A stretch of DNA of 14,947 nt from Caulobacter segnis (GTDB lineage: Bacteria > Pseudomonadota > Alphaproteobacteria > Caulobacterales > Caulobacteraceae): positions 1-14,947 of the forward strand of contig NZ_QFQZ01000098.1 in NCBI RefSeq assembly GCF_003243465.1. The letters run 5' to 3'. This document shows positions 7,133 to 13,200 of the stretch, piece by piece. A program made the translations under genes and the position numbers. Numbering within the stretch: the first letter of the stretch is position 1; each line of letters begins with the position of its first letter. The notes below the pieces were generated by a model. It did not search any database. It worked only from the letters and a program-made list of their open reading frames with translations, and was not told where the DNA came from.

Positions 7133-8484
7133 TGATCCGGTCTCTGCTTCTCGCCAGCGCCGCCTGCGCCCTGGCCCTCCCTGCGGCGGCCCAGACCGTC
7201 GTCATCGTCAACGCCCGCATCGAGCCGGTCTCCAGCGCCACGATTCCGAACGGGACACTGGTGATCAAGGACGGCAAGATCGCCGCCCTCGGCGCCAAGG
7301 TCACGGTTCCGGCCGGCGCCAAGGTGATCGACGCCAAGGGCGGCGTGGTCACCCCCGGCTTCATCGCCCCGTCGTCGAACCTCGGCGCGTCCGAAGTGAG
7401 CGGCGTGCGTGAGACCCGCGACGACGGCACCGGCAACGCGCTCTCCGCCGCCTTCGACATCAGCTATGGCGTCAACCCGGCCTCGACCTTCCTGGGCTTG
7501 GCCCGAGACGGCGGCGTGACCAGCTCGGCGGTGACGCCGGTGCTGACCGGGACCGGCGGAGGCGCCCACGAGCACGCCGACGACGGCGTGGTCGAGGAAA
7601 TGACCGCCGGCAAGAGCGGCGACGGCGATCCGCCGCTGTTCGGCGGTCAGGCGGCCTTCATCCGCCTGAAGGCCGGCGCGCCAGACATCGTCGAGGCCTC
7701 CAAGCTGGCGGTGACCGTCTCGCTCGGCGAGAGCGGGGCCCGGGCGGCCGGCGGCTCGCGCGGCGCGGACCTGGTGCTGATCCGCTCGGCCCTCGAGGAC
7801 GCCCGCGCCTTCGCCGCCCGCCGCGCGGCCTTCGAGCAGGGCGCCACCCGCGACTTCGGCCTCTCGCGCCTGGATCTCCAGGCCCTGATCCCCGTCGTTC
7901 AGGGCAAGACCCCGCTGCTGATCCGCGTCTCCCGCGCCGCCGACATCCGCCAGGCGCTGAAGCTGGCGGCCGAGGAGAAGGTCAAGGTCATCCTCGAAGG
8001 CGTCGAGGAGGGCTGGATGGTCGCTCCGGAGATCGCCAAGGCCGGTGTGCCGGTCATCGTCGATCCGCAGGATGACCTGCCCGGCAGCTTCGAGACCCTG
8101 GGCTCGCGCCTCGACAACGCCGCCCGCCTGCACGCCGCCGGCGTGTCGGTGGCGATCAACGGCGCGCGGGACTTCAACAACCTGCGCCAGGAGCGCCTGA
8201 ACGCCGGCCTCGCCGTCGCCAACGGCCTGCCCTATTCGGCCGCCCTGGCCGCCGTGACCCTGGTCCCGGCGAGGATCTGGGGCCAGGACGCCAAGATCGG
8301 CTCGCTTGAGGTCGGCAAGCTGGCCGACGTCGTGGTCTGGAACGGCGACCCGCTGGAGACCACCAGCTGGCCGACCGCCGTCCTGGTCGGCGGTGTCGAG
8401 CAGCCCAAGGACAGCCGCCAGGACCAGCTGAAGGCCCGCTACGTGGCCAGCGACCAAAGCGGCTATCCGCCGGCGTATCGCTGA
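7132..8484 (+). CDS. Exported amidohydrolase-like protein lacking the metal ligands (probable pseudoenzyme)
   Basis: A 450-residue paralogue of its upstream neighbour with a Sec signal peptide (cleavage predicted after PAAA, residue 20) but no lipobox. The fold is evident from VVIVNARIEPVSS..IPNGTLVIKDGKIAALG at the start and GSLEVGKLADVVVWNGDPLE at the end. Every metal-ligand motif of the neighbour is replaced: DAHSHLG becomes APSSNLG (79-85), the NHCYRAD His position is in LLIRVSRAAD, MFHHAIES becomes ILEGVEEG, and HSDDA becomes NGARD. I therefore infer no metal-dependent hydrolysis. The one-base overlap with the upstream gene suggests equal synthesis and a heteromeric complex in which this subunit is structural, regulatory or substrate-binding. 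The frame is intact, with codon use like its neighbours, so it is not a decaying pseudogene. Confidence 0.85.
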   Translation: MIRSLLLASAACALALPAAAQTVVIVNARIEPVSSATIPNGTLVIKDGKIAALGAKVTVPAGAKVIDAKGGVVTPGFIAPSSNLGASEVSGVRETRDDGTGNALSAAFDISYGVNPASTFLGLARDGGVTSSAVTPVLTGTGGGAHEHADDGVVEEMTAGKSGDGDPPLFGGQAAFIRLKAGAPDIVEASKLAVTVSLGESGARAAGGSRGADLVLIRSALEDARAFAARRAAFEQGATRDFGLSRLDLQALIPVVQGKTPLLIRVSRAADIRQALKLAAEEKVKVILEGVEEGWMVAPEIAKAGVPVIVDPQDDLPGSFETLGSRLDNAARLHAAGVSVAINGARDFNNLRQERLNAGLAVANGLPYSAALAAVTLVPARIWGQDAKIGSLEVGKLADVVVWNGDPLETTSWPTAVLVGGVEQPKDSRQDQLKARYVASDQSGYPPAYR

Positions 8485-8494
8485 GCCTGGAAAT

Positions 8495-8541
8495 CCTCCC
8501 CCTAACGGGGGAGGTGTCCGTGAAACGGACGGAGGGGGAAG
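8495..8541 (+). repeat. Two-hairpin palindromic element, copy 1
   Basis: Stem 1 is CCTCCCCC-TAAC-GGGGGAGG (8495-8514), then a single T, then stem 2 GTCCGT-GAA-ACGGAC (8516-8530), then the tail GGAGGGGGAAG. The tail can also pair with the left arm of stem 1. It lies 11 bp after the stop of the second amidohydrolase-like gene and pairs in inverted orientation with copy 2. Confidence 0.88.
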
Positions 8542-8558
8542 TTCGGCAAGGCCTGTCC

Positions 8559-8605
8559 CTTCCCTCTCCGTCGCCTCGCGGCGACACCTCTCCCGCGGGG
8601 AGAGG
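8559..8605 (-). repeat. Two-hairpin palindromic element, copy 2 (inverted)
   Basis: Read on the minus strand it has the plan of copy 1 and the same 47-bp length: stem 1 CCTCTCCC-CGC-GGGAGAGG, a T, stem 2 GTCGCC-GCGA-GGCGAC, tail GGAGAGGGAAG. Stem bases differ from copy 1 but remain paired. On the plus strand stem 1 is followed by a T-rich run (8606-8622). Confidence 0.86.
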
Positions 8606-8622
8606 ATTTCGTTTTCTCTTTT
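8587..8622 (+). terminator. Possible terminator after the amidohydrolase pair
   Basis: CCTCTCCC (8587-8594) pairs perfectly with GGGAGAGG (8598-8605) across a GCG loop, followed by ATTTCGTTTTCTCTTTT. This is the only T-rich tail downstream of the pair, so the repeat element appears to double as terminator. Confidence 0.55.
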
Positions 8623-8682
8623 CAGGGGAAGCCGGGGCCGCCATACGAGGCCCCCGCGTTCGAATCGCCTAGACTTCCCCTG

Positions 8683-10791
8683 ATGTCCTCCTCCGATAAG
8701 ACCCCCTCCCTGTTTGGCGACGACGACGCCCTCGCCCCGGTTCCGGCCGCGCCGCTGCTGAGCAGCGTCGAGCCGCATGTCGAGGCGACGCCGCGTCCGA
8801 TCCCACCGCCGCCGCCCTCGTCGAAGCCCGCCCCGGCTCCGGCGCCCGCCGGCAAGCCCGGCGAGTACTCGGCCGCCGACATCGAGGTGCTGGAAGGCCT
8901 GGAGCCGGTCCGCAAGCGGCCGGGCATGTACATCGGCGGCACCGACGAGCGGGCCCTGCACCACCTGTTCGCCGAAGTGCTCGACAACTCGATGGACGAG
9001 GCCGTGGCCGGCTTCGCCAAGACCATCGAGGTCAAGCTCGACGCCGACGGCTACCTGTCGGTCAAGGACGACGGCCGCGGCATGCCCGTGGACCCGCACC
9101 CCAAGTACCCCGGCAAGTCGGCGCTGGAGGTCATCATGACCGTCCTGCACGCCGGCGGTAAGTTCACGGGCAAGGCCTACGAGACCTCCGGCGGCCTGCA
9201 CGGCGTCGGCGCCAGCGTCGTCAACGCCCTGTCCGAGCGCGTCGAGGTCACCGTCTGGCGCGACGGCTTCGAGCACCTGCAGGTCTTCGCCCGCGGCAAG
9301 CCGCTGGGTCCGATCCAGCAGATCCAGCCGTCGAAGAAGAAGGGCACCATGGTGCGCTTCAAGCCGGACGACGAGATCTTCGGCGAGGGCTGCGGCTTCA
9401 AGCCGGCGCGCCTGTACCGCATGGCGCGGTCGAAGGCGTACCTGTTCCGCGGCGTCCAGATCAAATGGTCCTGCGATCCCTCCCGCATCCATGACCAGAC
9501 CCCGGCGGAAGCGACCTTTCACTTCCCCAACGGCCTGGCCGACTTCCTGGCCGAGCGCAGCAAGGGCCTGGCCACCATCACCCCCGAGAGCTTCTCGGGC
9601 CGCATCGAGCGCCAGGGCGAGGCCGGCGCGGTCGAGTGGGCCGTCACCTGGACCCCGCAGGGCTTCGGCGAGCACGACGGCTTCATGCAGTCGTACTGCA
9701 ACACCGTCCCCACGCCCGAAGGCGGCACCCACGAAAGCGGCTTCCGCGCCGCCCTGACGCGGGGGCTCAAGGCCTATGCCGACCTCAAGGGCGAGAAGCG
9801 CGGGACGATCATCACCGCCGACGACGTCGTCGCCCAGGCCGGGGCGCTGATCTCGGTGTTCATCAAGAACCCCGAGTTCCAGGGCCAGACCAAGGAGAAG
9901 CTCTCCACGACCGAGGCCCAGCGCTTCGTCGAGCAGGCCCTGCGCGACCCGTTCGACCTGTGGCTCAGCTCCAGCCCGAAAAATGCCCAGGCCCTGCTGG
10001 AGTTCGTCATCGAGCGGGCGGAAGAACGCCTCAAGCGCCGCAAGGACAAGGAAGTCTCCCGCGCCAGCGCGACCCGCAAGCTGCGCCTGCCCGGCAAGCT
10101 GGCCGACTGCGCCGGGAGCGCGGTCGACGGCGCCGAGCTCTTCATCGTCGAAGGCGACTCGGCCGGCGGCTCGGCCAAGCAGGCCCGCGACCGCAAGTAC
10201 CAGGCCATCCTGCCCCTGCGCGGCAAGATCCTGAACGTCGCCTCCGCGTCCGGCGAGAAGTTCACCGCCAACAAGGAGCTGTCGGACCTGATGCTGGCCC
10301 TGGGGGCCCAGGGCGGCAGCAAGTACCGTGAAGAGGATCTGCGCTACGAGCGGATCATCATCATGACCGACGCCGACGTCGACGGCGCCCACATCGCCTC
10401 CCTGCTGATCACCTTCTTCTACCGCACCATGCCGGACGTGATCCGCCAGGGGCACCTCTTCCTGGCCCTGCCGCCGCTGTACCGCATCAGCCACGGCGGC
10501 AAGAGCGAGTACGCCCGCGACGACGCCCACAAGGACGAGCTCCTGGCCACGGTCTTCAAGGGCAAGAAGCCCGAGATCGGCCGCTTCAAGGGCCTGGGCG
10601 AGATGATGGCCTCCCAGCTGAAGGAGACCACCATGGACCCCAAGAAGCGCACGCTGGCCCGGGTCACCCTGCCCCGCAGCGAGGAAGCGGTGGAAAGCCT
10701 GGTCGAGACCCTGATGGGCCGGAAGCCGGAACTGCGCTTCCGCTTCATCCAGGAAAACGCCGAGTTCGCGGCGGCGGACCTGGATCTGTAG
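8683..10791 (+). CDS. parE: DNA topoisomerase IV subunit B
   Basis: The 702-residue product is the ATPase subunit of topoisomerase IV, which with ParC decatenates daughter chromosomes. Residues 1-60 are a low-complexity Ala/Pro-rich extension absent from shorter ParE proteins (E. coli ParE is about 630 residues). The GHKL ATPase follows: YSAADIEVLEGLEPVRKRPGMY, catalytic Glu98 in AEVLDNSMDEA, DDGRGMP (129-135) and GGLHGVGAS (170-178). The Toprim domain has EGDSAGG (Glu490) and TDADVDGAH (Asp563, Asp565, Asp567), then KGLGEMMASQLKETTMDP. The compact C-terminus lacks the large insertion found in many GyrB, favouring ParE. The ATG at 8683 is the only in-frame ATG before the ATPase domain and lacks a clear Shine-Dalgarno. 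No parC is in the window. Confidence 0.93.
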   Translation: MSSSDKTPSLFGDDDALAPVPAAPLLSSVEPHVEATPRPIPPPPPSSKPAPAPAPAGKPGEYSAADIEVLEGLEPVRKRPGMYIGGTDERALHHLFAEVLDNSMDEAVAGFAKTIEVKLDADGYLSVKDDGRGMPVDPHPKYPGKSALEVIMTVLHAGGKFTGKAYETSGGLHGVGASVVNALSERVEVTVWRDGFEHLQVFARGKPLGPIQQIQPSKKKGTMVRFKPDDEIFGEGCGFKPARLYRMARSKAYLFRGVQIKWSCDPSRIHDQTPAEATFHFPNGLADFLAERSKGLATITPESFSGRIERQGEAGAVEWAVTWTPQGFGEHDGFMQSYCNTVPTPEGGTHESGFRAALTRGLKAYADLKGEKRGTIITADDVVAQAGALISVFIKNPEFQGQTKEKLSTTEAQRFVEQALRDPFDLWLSSSPKNAQALLEFVIERAEERLKRRKDKEVSRASATRKLRLPGKLADCAGSAVDGAELFIVEGDSAGGSAKQARDRKYQAILPLRGKILNVASASGEKFTANKELSDLMLALGAQGGSKYREEDLRYERIIIMTDADVDGAHIASLLITFFYRTMPDVIRQGHLFLALPPLYRISHGGKSEYARDDAHKDELLATVFKGKKPEIGRFKGLGEMMASQLKETTMDPKKRTLARVTLPRSEEAVESLVETLMGRKPELRFRFIQENAEFAAADLDL

Positions 10792-10796
10792 GGCGA

Positions 10797-10865
10797 GATC
10801 CTTCCGCCCCCTCCCGGGGGCGGACGACCACGCGAAGCGTGGTCAGGTGGGGGCCTGCGGCGTCG
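10797..10865 (+). repeat. Two-hairpin palindromic element, copy 3; arm of a 69-bp near-identical direct repeat
   Basis: Stem 1 CCGCCCCC-TCCC-GGGGGCGG (10804-10823), then AC, stem 2 GACCACGC-GAA-GCGTGGTC (10826-10844), tail AGGTGGGGGC. The whole segment recurs at 11518-11585 with a single C missing and no other difference. It starts 6 bp after the parE stop. Confidence 0.92.
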
Positions 10866-10879
10866 GCGGGCCCTTTTCC
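10851..10879 (+). terminator. Likely parE terminator
   Basis: GGGCCTGC (10851-10858) pairs with GCGGGCCC (10866-10873), with one G-T wobble and a 7-base loop, followed directly by TTTTCC. It starts inside repeat copy 3, so the element's end is part of the terminator stem. Confidence 0.6.
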
Positions 10880-10884
10880 GACTC

Positions 10885-10928
10885 GCCCCCTCCGCGCTTC
10901 GCGCTCCTCCCCCGGAGGGGGAAGAAGG
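10885..10928 (-). repeat. Two-hairpin palindromic element, copy 4
   Basis: On the minus strand: CTTCCCCC-TCC-GGGGGAGG, then stem 2 GCGC-GAA-GCGC, then GGAGGGGGC. It is inverted relative to copy 3 and nearly identical to copy 5 apart from the stem-2 loop. Confidence 0.82.
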
Positions 10929-11466
10929 CAACATCACGCACGCCTCCGCCGCTTCACGCGGCCGCCCGCTGAAGGGATGGAAAGGGACGCGGAGCGCCGG
11001 ACGACGTCCGGAAGAAGATTGAATAATACCGTTTCGACGAAGCCCGACGCTCCGCGCGATCGTTATCCGGAAGCGTGATCCCGCGACGCTATTGGCGCCT
11101 CGACACCCTTGAAGCCTCCGACGGGCGGGCCGGGCCGCGTAGCCCGATCCCGGACGGACGCCTTTCGACGTCCCTGTCGTGCTCACCGGCCTAAGTCCAC
11201 CGTCGTTTCTGTGCTCCAGGGTCGACTACCTCGGGGATGGACGAAGTTGCGGAGTTTCCCCCGCACCGGCGAGCGCGCCCGCTCGACCGCCCCCCGCCGC
11301 CACGATGGTCGCTGGCCATGCGCCCTTTCCTCGCGACGAGGTGGTTCAAGGATAAGGGCGGTTTCAACGCGGATGATGCAGCGGCGGGTAAAAGTGGGAA
11401 GTCGTTGATTTTGCTAGGTTCGATTCCGGATACGCGGATGATAGAGCGCCGCGAACGCTCGTCCTT
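10929..11466. other. 538-bp stretch with no supportable gene
   Basis: Open frames here are short, Arg/Pro-rich or begin inside repeats, and none has a convincing start or recognisable product. I found no tRNA: a GGTTCGATTCC string near 11420 does not form a proper T-arm. There is one nested inverted-repeat structure at 10988-11056, listed separately. Base composition is close to the surroundings but third-position bias is lost, fitting non-coding or decayed sequence. Confidence 0.5.
10988..11056. other. Nested inverted repeat, possible structured RNA
   Basis: CGCGGAGCG (10988-10996) pairs with CGCTCCGCG (11048-11056). Immediately inside it lies a perfect hairpin CCGGAC-GAC-GTCCGG (10997-11011), followed by an unusually AT-rich stretch (11012-11035). 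There is no T-run, so it is not an ordinary terminator. Confidence 0.3.
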
Positions 11467-11511
11467 GCCCCCTCCGCGCTGACGCGCTCCTCCCCCGGAG
11501 GGGGAAGAAGG
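11467..11511 (-). repeat. Two-hairpin palindromic element, copy 5
   Basis: Nearly the same as copy 4: 45 versus 44 bp, differing only at the stem-2 loop (ttc in copy 4, tga plus c in copy 5, plus strand). It lies head-to-head with copy 6, 6 bp away. Confidence 0.82.
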
Positions 11512-11517
11512 GTGAGT

Positions 11518-11585
11518 GATCCTTCCGCCCCCTCCGGGGGCGGACGACCACGCGAAGCGTGGTCAGGTGGGGGCCTGCGGCGTCG
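11518..11585 (+). repeat. Two-hairpin palindromic element, copy 6, overlapping the 3' end of the EcsC-family gene
   Basis: Identical to 10797-10865 except that stem-1 loop TCC lacks one C. Its second stem and tail cover the stop codon and last codons of the minus-strand gene ending at 11563, so it is partly coding. Confidence 0.92.
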
Positions 11586-12285
11586 ACCGGCCCTCCTCCG
11601 CCCGCATCCGGTAGGCCATCACCGCCGTATGCCCCAGCCGCTCCACCAGCCGCCAATTCACGATCGCCCCCAGCGGCGCGCCGACCACGGGCAGGAACTG
11701 GGCCAGTTTCGCCAGATCGATGTGGTCGCGGTACTGCTGCTGGAAGGCGCGCCAGTCGAAGTCGTCGAGGTGGGCCGGATGGGTCTTGGCGTCCCAGTCC
11801 TGCATCGCCGCCATCACCTTCGTCCGGTGCTCGGCGTCCGAGAAGGCCAGCTCGAAGATGTGCAGGATGAACAGGCGCTCGGACAGCGCCGTCCCGTCGT
11901 GGCCGAAGACGGCGGCGATCTCGAACAGCAGCTTGATCTTGAAGCTCATCAGCAGCGGGAAGTCGGCCGCCGCCGCCAGGAAGCCCCCGGCCCCGGTCAC
12001 CCCGCCCTCGACGGCGGCCGTCTTCTTCCAGCCGTCGATCGCCAGCGCCGCCCGCGCCCGCCGCTCGTCCAACGTCAGGCCGATCTGGGGCGCGCCGGTC
12101 AGGAAGTCCGAGCCGGTCAGCATGCCGCGCGTCATGCCCTCGATCGCCGTGGTGATCGCGGCGTGGACCTTCTCGGGGATCAGCCGGTTGATCCGCCGCT
12201 GGGTGGCGCGCGCCAGGCCGTTCAGCGGGCCCGGCGGCCGGAGCATCTCGTCGCGCCAGGCCAGGATGTCGGGGGAAAGGGGCAT
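11563..12285 (-). CDS. EcsC family protein
   Basis: A 240-residue protein of the EcsC family, named for a gene in the Bacillus ecs transporter operon; its molecular role is not established. The family pattern is clear: an alpha-helical, glycine-rich core with GGVTGAGGFLAAAADFPLL followed by KIKLLFEIAAVFGHD, and a C-terminal LAKLAQFLPVVGAPLGAIVN segment, helices that may associate with membrane. I chose the ATG at 12285 (MPLSPDILAWRDEML), where the family-like sequence begins; the frame stays open to 12405, but that extension is translated repeat copies 7 and 8. No good ribosome site precedes it. The last residues (about PQAPT) and the TGA come from repeat copy 6. It is divergent from the small membrane-protein gene, with the shared control region filled by a palindrome. 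Confidence 0.82.
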   Translation of the reverse strand: MPLSPDILAWRDEMLRPPGPLNGLARATQRRINRLIPEKVHAAITTAIEGMTRGMLTGSDFLTGAPQIGLTLDERRARAALAIDGWKKTAAVEGGVTGAGGFLAAAADFPLLMSFKIKLLFEIAAVFGHDGTALSERLFILHIFELAFSDAEHRTKVMAAMQDWDAKTHPAHLDDFDWRAFQQQYRDHIDLAKLAQFLPVVGAPLGAIVNWRLVERLGHTAVMAYRMRAEEGRSTPQAPT

Positions 12286-12298
12286 GGGGTCTAGGTAA

Positions 12299-12358
12299 CC
12301 CTTCTCCCCTTGCGGGAGAAGGTGTCGGCGAAGCTGACGGATGAGGGGTCGCACCGCC
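12299..12358 (+). repeat. Two-hairpin palindromic element, copy 7
   Basis: Stem 1 CCTTCTCCC-CTTGC-GGGAGAAGG (12300-12322), T, stem 2 GTCGGC-GAA-GCTGAC (12324-12338, one G-T wobble), tail GGATGAGGGG extended by TCGCACCGCC. The extended tail recurs exactly in copy 9. It forms an inverted pair with copy 8. Confidence 0.9.
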
Positions 12359-12364
12359 GAGAAA

Positions 12365-12416
12365 CCCCTCATCCGTCCCGCTGCGCGGTCCACCTTCTCC
12401 CGCAAGGGGAGAAGGG
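12365..12416 (-). repeat. Two-hairpin palindromic element, copy 8
   Basis: On the minus strand its stem 1 is identical to that of copy 7: the 24-bp segments 12299-12322 and 12393-12416 are perfect reverse complements. Stem 2 is weaker (only CCGC/GCGG stays paired around a TGC loop), and the tail is again GGATGAGGGG. Copies 7 and 8 together span nearly all of the 144-bp divergent intergenic region. Confidence 0.9.
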
Positions 12417-12429
12417 TTTAAGCTCAGCC

Positions 12430-12771
12430 ATGACCGACGCCCAGCGCCTGACCCTGGTGCGCGCCGCGCACACGGTGATCTATGTGGTGATGGCCGGCGC
12501 GTCGCTGGTGGTGCTGGCGGCCGGGATCACTGGCGCGACCGGCCCCTGGCTGTGGGTCGCCGCCAGCCTGGTGGCGGTCGAGAGCGTGGTCTTCGCCGCC
12601 TGCGGCTTCAAGTGCCCGATGACGGCGATGGCGGTGAAGTACGGCGCGACCAAGGACGGCGCCTGGGACACCTTCTTCCCCGAACCCTGCACCCGCCACA
12701 CCTTCCGGGTGTTCGGGCCGGTGATCCTGGTGGGGTTCGCCCTGCTGGCGGCGCGGTGGGTGTTGGGGTGA
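12430..12771 (+). CDS. Small three-helix membrane protein, unknown function
   Basis: A 113-residue predicted inner-membrane protein that I cannot assign. Three hydrophobic segments are visible: about residues 14-34, 38-58 and 94-112. Between helices 2 and 3 lies a polar loop with CGFKCPMTAMAVKYG and DTFFPEPCTRH; Cys58, Cys62 and Cys87 plus His90 could bind metal or form a disulphide, but nothing proves it. I chose the ATG at 12430 because the in-frame upstream part (from 12310) is translated repeat. No convincing ribosome site precedes it; the nearest purine run belongs to repeat copy 8 and is somewhat distant. Repeat copy 9 begins immediately after the stop. Confidence 0.7.
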   Translation: MTDAQRLTLVRAAHTVIYVVMAGASLVVLAAGITGATGPWLWVAASLVAVESVVFAACGFKCPMTAMAVKYGATKDGAWDTFFPEPCTRHTFRVFGPVILVGFALLAARWVLG

Positions 12772-12772
12772 T

Positions 12773-12829
12773 CCTTCTCCCCCTGCGGGAGAAGGTGGCG
12801 CGAAGCGCCGGATGAGGGGTCGCACCGCC
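12773..12829 (+). repeat. Two-hairpin palindromic element, copy 9
   Basis: Stem 1 CCTTCTCCC-CCTGC-GGGAGAAGG (12773-12795), TG, stem 2 GGCGC-GAA-GCGCC (12797-12809 including the first G), tail GGATGAGGGGTCGCACCGCC. It begins one base after the membrane-protein stop codon and could protect the transcript end. Confidence 0.9.
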
Positions 12830-12846
12830 CTCGCCCGCCCCCTTTT

Positions 12847-12959
12847 CGTGTCATCCCGGCCGAAGCGCAGCGGAGAGCCGGGACCCAGGGGCGGCCCGCT
12901 CGGCGCTCCCGCAACCCCTGGGTCCCGGATAGCCTCTGCGAGGCTTCCGGGATGACACG
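12847..12959. repeat. 113-bp inverted-repeat pair of a second repeat family
   Basis: Outer arms CGTGTCATCCCGG (12847-12859) and CCGGGATGACACG (12947-12959) are perfect. Inner arms CGGGACCCAGGGG (12879-12891) and CCCCTGGGTCCCG (12915-12927) are perfect, extended by one more pair. The segments between arms differ in sequence. This looks like two head-to-head copies of a REP-like element whose GTCATCCCGG..CCGGGACCC type I recall from alphaproteobacterial intergenic DNA. Confidence 0.85.
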
Positions 12960-12986
12960 CGTATTGAGTGTTGGTGGAGGTGAAAC

Positions 12987-13005
12987 CCTTCTCGCCCCGA
13001 GAAGG
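12987..13005. repeat. Solo stem-1 hairpin, half copy of the two-hairpin family
   Basis: CCTTCTCG (12987-12994) pairs perfectly with CGAGAAGG (12998-13005) around CCC. It resembles stem 1 of copies 7-9 with the preceding AAACC of copy 8, but no second hairpin or G-rich tail follows. Confidence 0.6.
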
Positions 13006-13046
13006 CGCCATCCTTACATCTCACGGCGAGACGATCGCAGGGCTGT

Positions 13047-13119
13047 CCAAGTCACTCAAGGACGACGCTCCGCGTCGCCGCCGCGCGGCCGCCCGGAGGG
13101 CGGTCCTTGACTGACTTGG
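13047..13119. repeat. 73-bp palindrome with internal hairpins
   Basis: Arms of 17 bp (13047-13063 and 13103-13119) are complementary with one central mismatch (C13055/C13111). Inside lie GACGC-TCC-GCGTC, GCCGCGCGGC and CCGCCC-GGA-GGGCGG. The transcript would fold into a branched structure. It stands between the repeat cluster and the low-GC gene. Confidence 0.75.
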
Positions 13120-13200
13120 TCAGTCCTGCACGCTGCAGCCTCCAAGAGATTTAAGGACGGGACCGGGCGGGGGGCGCGATCCTAGGAAAATCCAACAATA

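Noticed and set aside
11405..11445. Possible tRNA T-arm around GGTTCGATTCC
   Set aside because: The flanking bases do not form a 5-bp T-stem, and no acceptor, D or anticodon arm can be fitted.
11237..11482. Small plus-strand gene with WSLAMRPFLATRWFKDKGGF
   Set aside because: Its middle looks partly protein-like, but it has no ribosome site, its ends are Pro/Arg-rich, and it runs into repeat copy 5. A decayed gene fragment remains possible.
12286..12405. 40-residue N-terminal extension of the EcsC-family gene (containing LLPQGEKG)
   Set aside because: This is translated repeat DNA; a very similar peptide also appears in the frame before the opposite-strand membrane-protein gene.
8495..12829. 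CRISPR array or tRNA-like cluster
   Set aside because: The repeats are palindromic pairs of varying sequence in separate intergenic spaces, with no regular spacers and no cas genes.
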